Of a DNA stretch of 64,000 nucleotides, positions 9,890 to 17,019 are shown one piece after another. Each line of letters starts with the position of its first letter. The first letter of the stretch is position 1. This DNA is from Streptomyces sp. NBC_01267 (lineage in GTDB: Bacteria > Actinomycetota > Actinomycetes > Streptomycetales > Streptomycetaceae), in contig NZ_CP108455.1 of NCBI RefSeq assembly GCF_036241575.1, positions 5,397,501 to 5,461,500 on the forward strand. Reading direction: 5' to 3'. Both the position numbers and the translations under genes were made by a program. Below the pieces are notes generated by a model. That model was given only the letters and a program-made list of their open reading frames with translations, was not told where the DNA came from and did no database searches.

Positions 9890-10762
9890 GTGCACCACAC
9901 ACGGCAGGCAGAACCGACGGCCGGTGTCACGGCCCGCGGTCTGCTGCGCCTGCTGCCCACCCCCACCGGGACGCCGTTCACCTTCGGCTACGTCCTGGTC
10001 CTGCTCGCCACCTCGCTCTTCGCCGCGTACGCGCCCCCGGCCACGGTCGACGCCCTGCTGCGCGGCTCCAGCACCGACATGGCACATCTGGCCAGGACCC
10101 CGCTGCTCTCCCTGGTGACCAGCGCGCTGTGGGTGGCCGGCGGGGTGCTGTCGACCTCCGCGATCGGCTTCCTCTTCGTGCTCACGGCCCTGGAGCGCCG
10201 CATCGGCCCGCTGCGTACCGGTGCCGTCTTCCTGGCGGGTCACGTCCTGACCACGCTGGCCACGGAACTCCCGGTGGGCATATCGGTGGCCGCCGGGCAT
10301 CTGCCCGCCACCTCGCTGCACCGGTTCGACTACGGCATCAGCTTCGGCCTGATGGCCAGCGTGGGGGCGCTGGCCGGGCTGCTCGCCCCCGCGGTGCGCT
10401 GGTCCCTGCTGACGGTGGTCGCCTTCACGCTCGGCCAGGCGCTGCTGGCCTTCGTCGACCCGCTGACCGCGTGGGGCCACCCGCTCGCGCTCTGTTTCGG
10501 GGTGGCCTCCTGGCCCCTGGTGCGCCGCTGGCGGGCGGCCAGGATCAGGGCGGCCGGGGCCGGGTCGGCCGGAACAGAGGTGTCCGGCGCGGAGGCTGCC
10601 GGGACGGCGCCACCCGGCACTCCCAGCACCCCTGTCGCGTCTGCCGGCACTCCCGGCACCCCTGCCGCATCTGCTGGTTCACCCGGCCCCGCCGGCCCGA
10701 TCGCTGAGAGCGAACAGCCGCTGGGGAACACCAGCGCCCTCCACGGCATTGAGTCTGCATAG
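9890..10762 (+). CDS. Rhomboid-like integral membrane protein
   Basis: 290-residue membrane protein with about six hydrophobic segments (for example FGYVLVLLATSLFAAYAPPA, LVTSALWVAGGVLS, GLMASVGALAGLLAPAV). A Pro/Ala/Gly-rich cytoplasmic tail of about 60 residues with repeated SAGTPGTPAAS-like units follows. The layout fits the rhomboid-like family of actinobacteria, but the canonical GxSG serine is not evident, so proteolytic activity is doubtful. GTG 9890 is taken as start, with AGGA about 10 nt upstream. Its stop codon lies within the HAIR-like element that precedes lon. Confidence 0.72.
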   Translation: MHHTRQAEPTAGVTARGLLRLLPTPTGTPFTFGYVLVLLATSLFAAYAPPATVDALLRGSSTDMAHLARTPLLSLVTSALWVAGGVLSTSAIGFLFVLTALERRIGPLRTGAVFLAGHVLTTLATELPVGISVAAGHLPATSLHRFDYGISFGLMASVGALAGLLAPAVRWSLLTVVAFTLGQALLAFVDPLTAWGHPLALCFGVASWPLVRRWRAARIRAAGAGSAGTEVSGAEAAGTAPPGTPSTPVASAGTPGTPAASAGSPGPAGPIAESEQPLGNTSALHGIESA

Positions 10763-10768
10763 CTCAAC
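10748..10768. promoter_or_regulatory. HAIR-like inverted repeat (HspR operator) before lon
   Basis: ATTGAGT-N7-GCTCAAC matches the HAIR consensus CTTGAGT-N7-ACTCAAG at five of seven positions in each arm. It lies 21 bp before the lon ATG. HspR is known to repress lon together with dnaK and clpB in Streptomyces, which makes the assignment likely. Confidence 0.75.
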
Positions 10769-10789
10769 TTCACTGCCTAAGGGGAGATC

Positions 10790-13198
10790 ATGGCTACTGA
10801 GTCCACGTACGCACCGCTCACCCTGCCCGTGCTGCCGCTCGACGACGAGGTCGTGCTGCCCGGAATGGTGGTGCCGCTGGATCTTTCCGACCCCGACGTA
10901 CGCGCCGCGGTGGAAGCCGCACAGGCTTCGCCCGCCCGCTCCGGTGGCAACAAGCCGCTGGTCCTTCTCGTTCCGCGGATCGAAGGTACGTACGCGAGCA
11001 CCGGCGTCCTCGGCACCGTCGAACAGGTGGGCAGGCTCTCCGACGGAGACCCCGGCGCCCTGGTCCGCGGCCGGGACCGGGTGCAGATCGGTGCGGGGAC
11101 GACCGGCCCCGGGGCCGCGCTCTGGGTCGAGGGGATCCGGACCGACGAGAGCGACCCCGATCCGCTGCCCGGCTCCGCCACCGAGCTGATCAAGGAGTAC
11201 AAGGCCCTCGCCACCAGCTGGCTGAAGAAGCGCGGCGCCTGGCAGGTGGTGGACCGGGTCCAGCAGATCGAGGGCGTCTCGGCCCTCGCCGACAACTCCG
11301 GCTACTCACCCTTCCTCAGTCTGGAACAGAAGATCGAGCTCCTGGAGACCGCCGACCCGGTGGCCCGCCTGAAGCTCGCTGTCACCTGGCTCGGCGAGCA
11401 CCTCGCCGAGCAGGATGTCGCCGAGTCCATCGCCAAGGACGTCCAGGAGGGCGTGGACAAGCAGCAGCGCGAGTTCCTGCTGCGGCGCCAGCTGGAAGCC
11501 GTACGCAAGGAGCTCTCCGAGCTCAACGGCGACGCCGAGGACGAGTCCGACGACTACCGGACCCGTGTCGAGGCCGCCGACCTCCCCGGCCACGTCAGGG
11601 AGGCCGCGCTCAAGGAGGTCGAGAAGCTGGAGCGCTCCTCCGACCAGAGCCCCGAGGGTTCCTGGATCCGGACCTGGCTGGACACCGTCCTCGAACTGCC
11701 CTGGAACGAGCGCACCGAGGACGCCTACGACATCAGTGGCGCCCGGCAGATCCTGGACGCCGAACACTCCGGCCTGGACGACGTGAAGGAACGGATCACC
11801 GAGTACCTGGCGGTGCGCAAGCGCCGCGCCGACCGGGGACTGGGCGTCGTGGGCGGCCGTCGCGGTGGCGCGGTACTGGCCCTGGTCGGCCCGCCGGGGG
11901 TCGGGAAGACCTCGCTCGGCGAGAGCGTCGCGCACGCGATGGGCCGGAAGTTCGTCCGGGTCGCGCTCGGCGGCGTCCGGGACGAGGCGGAGATCCGCGG
12001 ACACCGGCGTACGTACGTCGGCGCCCTGCCCGGACGCGTCGTCCGCGCCATCAAGGAAGCCGGTTCGATGAACCCGGTCGTCCTGCTCGACGAGATCGAC
12101 AAGGTCGGCTCGGACTTCCGCGGCGATCCGGCGGCGGCGCTGCTCGAAGTCCTCGACCCGGCGCAGAACCACACCTTCCGCGACCACTACCTGGAGGTCG
12201 AGCTGGACCTCTCCGACGTGGTCTTCCTCGCCACCGCGAATGTCCTGGAGGCCATCCCCGAGGCGCTGCTCGACCGGATGGAACTGGTCACGCTGGACGG
12301 GTACACCGAGGACGAGAAGGTCGTCATCGCCCGTGACCACCTGCTGCCCCGGCAGCTGGAACGCGCGGGCCTGGAGCCCGGCGAGGTCACCCTCGACGAC
12401 GCGGCGCTGCGCAAGCTGGCGGGGGAGTACACGCGGGAGGCGGGCGTACGGAACCTGGAGCGGGCCGTGGCGAGGCTGCTGCGGAAGGTGGCGGCCCGGC
12501 ACGAGACGGGCGAGCAGGAACTGCCCCTCACCGTCACCGACGCGCAGCTGCGGCGGCTGATCGGACGCCCGCACCATGTGCCCGAGTCCGCCCAGGACCC
12601 GGCCGAGCGGCGTACCGCGGTGCCCGGCGTGGCCACCGGTCTCGCCGTCACCGGCGCGGGCGGCGACGTGCTCTTCGTCGAGGCGTCGCTGGCCGACCCG
12701 GAGACGGGCGCGGCGGGGCTGACCCTGACCGGTCAGCTCGGCGACGTCATGAAGGAGTCGGCGCAGATCGCGCTCTCCTTCCTGCGCTCGCACGGCGCGG
12801 AACTGGAACTGCCCGTCGCGGACCTGAAGGACCGCGGGGTGCACATCCACTTCCCGGCCGGCGCGGTCCCCAAGGACGGGCCGAGCGCGGGCATCACGAT
12901 GACCACGGCGCTCGCGTCGCTGCTCTCCGGCAGGCAGGTCCGTACGGACGTGGCAATGACCGGCGAGGTGTCCCTGACCGGCCGGGTGCTGCCCATCGGC
13001 GGTCTGAAGCAGAAGCTGCTGGCCGCGCACCGGGCGGGCGTCACGACCGTGGTGATCCCCAAGCGGAACGAGGCGGATCTGGACGACGTCCCGGCCGAGG
13101 TGCTCGACCGGCTGGACGTGCACCCGGTGACGGATGTCCGCCAGGTCCTGGAGATCGCCCTCTCCCCGGCCGAGGTGAGGCTTCCGGCTGCTGCCTGA
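10790..13198 (+). CDS. lon: ATP-dependent Lon protease
   Basis: Cytoplasmic AAA+ serine protease that degrades misfolded and regulatory proteins. The 802 residues hold the N-terminal LON substrate domain (LPVLPLDDEVVLPGMVVPLD), a coiled-coil middle part, the AAA+ module with Walker A GPPGVGKTS and Walker B VVLLDEIDKV, and the C-terminal protease domain. Its catalytic Ser is in PKDGPSAGITM and its Lys in GGLKQKLLAAHRAG. ATG 10790 follows a clear AAGGGGAG ribosome-binding site. The length matches the family. Heat-shock control by HspR is suggested by the HAIR-like repeat just upstream. Confidence 0.97.
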   Translation: MATESTYAPLTLPVLPLDDEVVLPGMVVPLDLSDPDVRAAVEAAQASPARSGGNKPLVLLVPRIEGTYASTGVLGTVEQVGRLSDGDPGALVRGRDRVQIGAGTTGPGAALWVEGIRTDESDPDPLPGSATELIKEYKALATSWLKKRGAWQVVDRVQQIEGVSALADNSGYSPFLSLEQKIELLETADPVARLKLAVTWLGEHLAEQDVAESIAKDVQEGVDKQQREFLLRRQLEAVRKELSELNGDAEDESDDYRTRVEAADLPGHVREAALKEVEKLERSSDQSPEGSWIRTWLDTVLELPWNERTEDAYDISGARQILDAEHSGLDDVKERITEYLAVRKRRADRGLGVVGGRRGGAVLALVGPPGVGKTSLGESVAHAMGRKFVRVALGGVRDEAEIRGHRRTYVGALPGRVVRAIKEAGSMNPVVLLDEIDKVGSDFRGDPAAALLEVLDPAQNHTFRDHYLEVELDLSDVVFLATANVLEAIPEALLDRMELVTLDGYTEDEKVVIARDHLLPRQLERAGLEPGEVTLDDAALRKLAGEYTREAGVRNLERAVARLLRKVAARHETGEQELPLTVTDAQLRRLIGRPHHVPESAQDPAERRTAVPGVATGLAVTGAGGDVLFVEASLADPETGAAGLTLTGQLGDVMKESAQIALSFLRSHGAELELPVADLKDRGVHIHFPAGAVPKDGPSAGITMTTALASLLSGRQVRTDVAMTGEVSLTGRVLPIGGLKQKLLAAHRAGVTTVVIPKRNEADLDDVPAEVLDRLDVHPVTDVRQVLEIALSPAEVRLPAAA

Positions 13199-13286
13199 CG
13201 GCCCCGGTGCTCTACTGGGATGAGCTTCCACCGGGGCCTCCACCGGGGCCCCACCGGGACGATCCGCCGCAGGAAGGACGATCACC

Positions 13287-14081
13287 GTGCTGATTGACCT
13301 CAAGGGGAAGAGCGCCCTGGTCACGGGCTCGACCCGGGGCATCGGAGCGGCCGTCGCGACCGGGCTCGCACGGGCCGGGGCGCGGGTCGCCGTCAACGGC
13401 CGCACCAGGGAGTCGGTCGGTGAGGCCGTGGCCCAGCTGAGCGTCCGGGCCCCCGGCGCCGCCTTCATGGCGGCGCCGGGGGACGTCTCCACGGACGAGG
13501 GCACCCGGCAGATCCTGGAGGCCCTGCCACGTACGGACATCCTCATCAACAACCTGGGCGTCTTCGGCGCGCGCCCCGCTCTCGACATCAGCGACGCCGA
13601 ATGGCGGGAGTACTTCGAGGTGAACGTGCTCTCGGCGGTGCGGATGATCCGCGCGTACCTGCCCGGTATGAAGGAACGCTCCTGGGGGCGGATCCTGAAC
13701 GTCGCGAGCGACTCCGCCCTCGTCATTCCCGCCGAGATGATCCATTACGGCATGTCGAAGACGGCGCTCCTGGCGGTCTCCCGCGGTTTCGCCAAGGAGG
13801 CGGCGGGCACCGGCGTGACGGTGAACTCCGTGATCGTGGGCCCCACCCACACCGGTGGTGTCGAGGACCTGATCCACGACCTGGTCGGTACCGAACTGCC
13901 GTGGGACGAGGCGCAGCGCGAGTTCATGCGCACCTACCGTCCGCAGTCGCTCATCCAGCGGCTGATCGAGCCGGAGGAGGTCGCGCACATGGCCGTGTAC
14001 CTCAGCTCGCCCCTCGCCTCGGCCACCACCGGCGGCGCGATCAGGGTCGACGGCGGTTATGTGGACTCGGTGCTTCCGTAG
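13287..14081 (+). CDS. SDR-family oxidoreductase (FabG-like)
   Basis: 264-residue short-chain dehydrogenase/reductase. It has the NAD(P)-binding motif TGSTRGIGAAVATGL, the NNLG motif, the catalytic Ser in NVASDSA, and YGMSK containing the catalytic Tyr and Lys; the end GGAIRVDGGYVDSV is typical of the family. It probably reduces or oxidises a carbonyl/alcohol with NAD(P)(H), but the substrate cannot be told. GTG 13287 follows AGGAAGG at good spacing. It lies 88 bp after lon in the same direction and ends just before a cluster of short repeats and a terminator. Confidence 0.9.
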   Translation: MLIDLKGKSALVTGSTRGIGAAVATGLARAGARVAVNGRTRESVGEAVAQLSVRAPGAAFMAAPGDVSTDEGTRQILEALPRTDILINNLGVFGARPALDISDAEWREYFEVNVLSAVRMIRAYLPGMKERSWGRILNVASDSALVIPAEMIHYGMSKTALLAVSRGFAKEAAGTGVTVNSVIVGPTHTGGVEDLIHDLVGTELPWDEAQREFMRTYRPQSLIQRLIEPEEVAHMAVYLSSPLASATTGGAIRVDGGYVDSVLP

Positions 14082-14087
14082 GGCCCG

Positions 14088-14200
14088 GGACTCCCGTACG
14101 GCGGGACGTAGGAACTCCTGTACGGCGGGACGTAGGGACTCCCGTACGGCGGGACCGTCTGGACTCCCGTACGGGCGGGACCGCAGGGAATCCCGTGCGG
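14088..14200. repeat. Five degenerate 23-26 bp tandem repeats, each a mini-hairpin
   Basis: Units built on GGACTCCCGTACGGCGGGAC follow the SDR stop codon five times with drift. Each contains the complementary arms TCCCG and CGGGA around TACGG. The array sits just before the stronger terminator at 14214-14239. Confidence 0.65.
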
Positions 14201-14213
14201 CGGACCCGCGCAA

Positions 14214-14239
14214 CCCCCGGCGCCGTGTCGCGCCGGGGG
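14214..14239. terminator. Hairpin terminator between convergent genes
   Basis: A perfect 9-bp stem (CCCCCGGCG / CGCCGGGGG) with an 8-nt loop lies between the convergent SDR gene and the lysozyme gene, so it can serve both strands. Confidence 0.78.
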
Positions 14240-14255
14240 TCCGTCGTTCCGTACG

Positions 14256-15083
14256 TCAGCCGTTGGCGAGTGCCTGCACCCGGTCCAGCGCGCCGTTGAA
14301 CTTGTCGTGGTCACCGACCGTCGGGCCGGTGGAGGTGTACTGCCACATGGTCTGGAAGCCCCAGCCCGCCGGCAGGGTGCCCGGCGCGGAGTCGTAGCGG
14401 GCGATCCACAGCGGGTTCGTGGACCCGAAGGCCGCGGAGTTGCCCGTGCACTGGGTCCACCAGCTGGTGGCGGTGTAGATCACCGCGTCGCGCCCGGTGA
14501 GCGACTTGTAGGTGTTGGCGAAGTCGTGGATCCAGGCGACCATCGATGCCGCGCTCAGGCCGTAGCAGGCGTCGCCGTACGGATTCCACTCGATGTCCAG
14601 CACGCCGGGCAGGGTCTTGCCGTCGCGGGACCAGCCGCCGCCGTGGCTGACGAAGTAGTTCGCCTGGTTGGCGCCGCTGGAGTCGTTGGGGGTCGCGAAG
14701 TGGTACGAGCCGCGGATCATCCCCACGTTGTACGAGCCGTTGTACTGCTGGGTGAAGGAGGGGTTCGTGTAGTAGTTGCCCTCGGTGGCCTTGGTGTAGG
14801 CCCACCTCACACCGCTGTTCCACAGGGTCGCCCAGTCGACGTTGCCCTGGTACCCGGAGACGTCGACGCCTTCGGTCTGGGTGGCGGTGAGGGATGCGCG
14901 CGGAGTGCCGCCCCGGCCGTCGTGGGCGACGACACCCATTCCCATGGTGGCGGTGCCGCGGGCGGGGATGGCCGCGGCGGACGCCGTACCGGGCAGCGCG
15001 ACGAGCGAGGTGAGGAAGGTGAGAAGAATCCCGACTGCGGCGATGCGTCCGCGTCGGGCCGTCCCGGATCTGAGCACGGGCAT
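14256..15083 (-). CDS. Secreted GH25 lysozyme (N-acetylmuramidase)
   Basis: 275 residues. A signal peptide with twin basic residues and a long hydrophobic core ends near TASAAA. The glycosyl hydrolase family 25 domain then runs from GVDVSGYQGNVDW to the C-terminus. The catalytic acidic pair is seen in LPGVLDIEWNPYG, and SYHFATPND and WQYTSTGPTVG are family signatures. It should cleave the beta-1,4 bond between N-acetylmuramic acid and N-acetylglucosamine outside the cell. ATG 15083 is supported by GGAGG seven bases upstream. No cell-wall-binding domain is attached. Confidence 0.94.
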   Translation of the reverse strand: MPVLRSGTARRGRIAAVGILLTFLTSLVALPGTASAAAIPARGTATMGMGVVAHDGRGGTPRASLTATQTEGVDVSGYQGNVDWATLWNSGVRWAYTKATEGNYYTNPSFTQQYNGSYNVGMIRGSYHFATPNDSSGANQANYFVSHGGGWSRDGKTLPGVLDIEWNPYGDACYGLSAASMVAWIHDFANTYKSLTGRDAVIYTATSWWTQCTGNSAAFGSTNPLWIARYDSAPGTLPAGWGFQTMWQYTSTGPTVGDHDKFNGALDRVQALANG

Positions 15084-15303
15084 GTTCGTGCCTCCGAAAG
15101 GCTCGGTGGGGGGAACTGGGAACTCTTCCGACATGCCGTGGTGTGAACATGTCAGCAACGACGCTACGCACGTAGACCCGCACGGCGAAAGGGGGCCTGG
15201 GTGCTGCCGTTGGTCTACTCCTGCGAAATACTGGCCGAGCTGCGGCAATGGCAGGCGCTGAAAGAAAGTTTCAGGAACGGGAAAGCTCGCGAGGGGTGCT
15301 GAC

Positions 15304-15786
15304 GTGCACGACAGCGGTACTGAAAGTGAACGCCCTGTCTCCACCGGGAATGGTGTGGACCATGAATTCCTGTCCCTGGAACGGGAGTTGACCGTCTTCC
15401 TGCGCCGCGCGAGGGCCGCGTCCGGCGAGATGTCGCGCGAAGTCCACCCCGATCTGGAGGCCGCCGCGTACGGGCTGCTGGTCTGCCTGGACGAATGGGG
15501 CGGGCAGCGCGCCACCGATCTTGCCGCCTACATCGGCGTCGGCCGGGCGACCATGAGCCGTCAACTCCGGGCCCTGGAAGACCTGGGCCTGGTCACCCGT
15601 GAGCAGGATCCCCACGACGGGCGGGCGTTCCTGGTCCGCCTCACCGACGAGGGGGGCGACCGGCTCCGGCAGGTCCGGGACGCCCGCCGGGCCGAATACG
15701 TCCGCAAGCTGGACGGCTGGGACCGCGCGGAGGTCGCCGAACTGGCCCGGCTGCTCCGTCACTTCAACGCCCGCTCGGAGGAGTGA
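15304..15786 (+). CDS. MarR-family transcriptional regulator
   Basis: 160-residue winged-helix repressor-type protein. The recognition helix region reads ATDLAAYIGVGRATMSRQLRAL, followed by the wing with the MarR signature EDLGLVTREQDPHDGRAFLVRLT. GTG 15304 is preceded by GAGGGG. It is divergent from the lysozyme gene across about 220 bp. The usual MarR target would be a neighbouring gene or itself, but no exporter or enzyme gene adjoins it, so the regulon is unclear. Confidence 0.92.
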   Translation: MHDSGTESERPVSTGNGVDHEFLSLERELTVFLRRARAASGEMSREVHPDLEAAAYGLLVCLDEWGGQRATDLAAYIGVGRATMSRQLRALEDLGLVTREQDPHDGRAFLVRLTDEGGDRLRQVRDARRAEYVRKLDGWDRAEVAELARLLRHFNARSEE

Positions 15787-15858
15787 AGCACCCGCCGCGA
15801 GGTGCGGGAGGGCGGCCGGGATCTCCCGAACGCCCCCCGTTCCCCGGGAGTTCGCCGC

Positions 15859-16644
15859 TCAGAGCTCCAACAGCAGCGCGGACGCGTCGTCATGGGTCTT
15901 GCCGTTCCGCAGGAAGGCGCGGTCCGTGGCGTCCGCGGACTCCAGTGCCCGCACCCGGTCGATGAGTCCCTGCGGCCCCTCCTTGCGCAGGACGCCGAAG
16001 CAGTCGCTCCAGTCGCCCTCCCCGAAGACCTCCACCCAGCGGCTCGCGCCGTCACTGAGCGCGGCCAGCGCCCGTACCTCCGCCAGCGGTGTACGGCCGG
16101 TCACCGCGCGCGCCACCACCGCGGGGTCGGCCGCCGCGGTGAAGAAGCCGCCCTCCTGGTTCCGTACCGCGTCGGCCGTCGCGTGGGTCGCCAGGACCTC
16201 GCGCGGCAGCCGGTCGAGACGGTCGTCCAGCACCGCCCGCACCGCGCCGTTCACGTCCTCCACCAGCAGGATCGAGTCCGAGAGCACCAGATGCTCCACG
16301 GTGTCCGCGGACCAGCGGGCCAGGACGACCGTCGCCTGAGGTGTGCGAACGTGAGAAAGATCACAGGTTTGACGATGGGCGTCGGAGGTACGGACGATCG
16401 CCTCCGCCAGTACCTCACGCAGGTTCATATCCCCCCGCGAACCGGACAGTTCGACCAGTGCGCCGCCGAGCCGGGCCGTGAACCAGGGCACGCCGTGCAC
16501 ACATCCGTCGTCGCCCTCCGGTGGTGTCACTCCGTCCAGCAGGACGATCGCACCGCCCTGTCCCGAAGCAGGCAGGGCCACACCGGTCCAGTCCTCGTTG
16601 GGGCGTTCGGGGCTTCCCCCGGTGGAAGTGAGTTCGATGCGCAT
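15859..16644 (-). CDS. PP2C-like (PPM) protein phosphatase domain protein
   Basis: 261-residue protein with the outline of a PPM/PP2C phosphatase: RPNEDW near the N-terminus, IVLLDGVT where the metal-binding DG normally stands, LAALSDGASRW in the middle and THDDASALLLEL at the end. These acidic residues would bind the two metal ions. It is shorter than full phosphatases and the first motif is atypical, so activity is uncertain. ATG 16644 starts the conserved part; the frame extends upstream but without PP2C-like sequence. It is divergent from the conservon operon. Confidence 0.75.
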   Translation of the reverse strand: MRIELTSTGGSPERPNEDWTGVALPASGQGGAIVLLDGVTPPEGDDGCVHGVPWFTARLGGALVELSGSRGDMNLREVLAEAIVRTSDAHRQTCDLSHVRTPQATVVLARWSADTVEHLVLSDSILLVEDVNGAVRAVLDDRLDRLPREVLATHATADAVRNQEGGFFTAAADPAVVARAVTGRTPLAEVRALAALSDGASRWVEVFGEGDWSDCFGVLRKEGPQGLIDRVRALESADATDRAFLRNGKTHDDASALLLEL

Positions 16645-17019
16645 ACCGGCAGTCTGCCCGAGCCCTTCACGACAGCCGCACAATGACGGCCCTCCCGGCC
16701 CGGACTGCCACGCCGGACGGGGGTCTCCGGGGGGCTTGGGGTGGAATGTGTGGCTCCGTGACTCTGCGGGCGGGCATCCTGCCAAAGCCCGTGCGGAAGT
16801 TCCAACCGGCACTCCGTATGCCACTGGTACGTACCGCTCGCAGAGTTGTTCGCCAACTCGCTGGTGATGTTCACTCGTTCGGGTGGCCGACCCGGCGATG
16901 CGCACTCCCCTCCCAAATCCACTGGAATGGTCAGAAGCCGTACCAGTGGTGGAAGCGCATGCTGGTGATCAGCCGTCACCTCGGCTTCATGCGTGGACGA
17001 GTCAAGATTGCGAGCACCG
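16645..17019. other. Divergent intergenic region with a long-range inverted repeat
   Basis: This 375-bp region must hold the promoters of the PP2C-like gene and of the conservon. An 11-bp sequence, CCACTGGTACG (16822-16832), recurs inverted as CGTACCAGTGG (16939-16949), 106 bp away. No gene is recognised here. Confidence 0.5.

Noticed and set aside
11306..13726. Long minus-strand frame opposite lon
   Set aside because: The lon domains and catalytic residues are complete on the plus strand; the antisense frame has biased composition and no motifs.
14088..14200. Repeat array considered as a CRISPR
   Set aside because: Units are adjacent without spacers, differ in sequence and lie next to a terminator.
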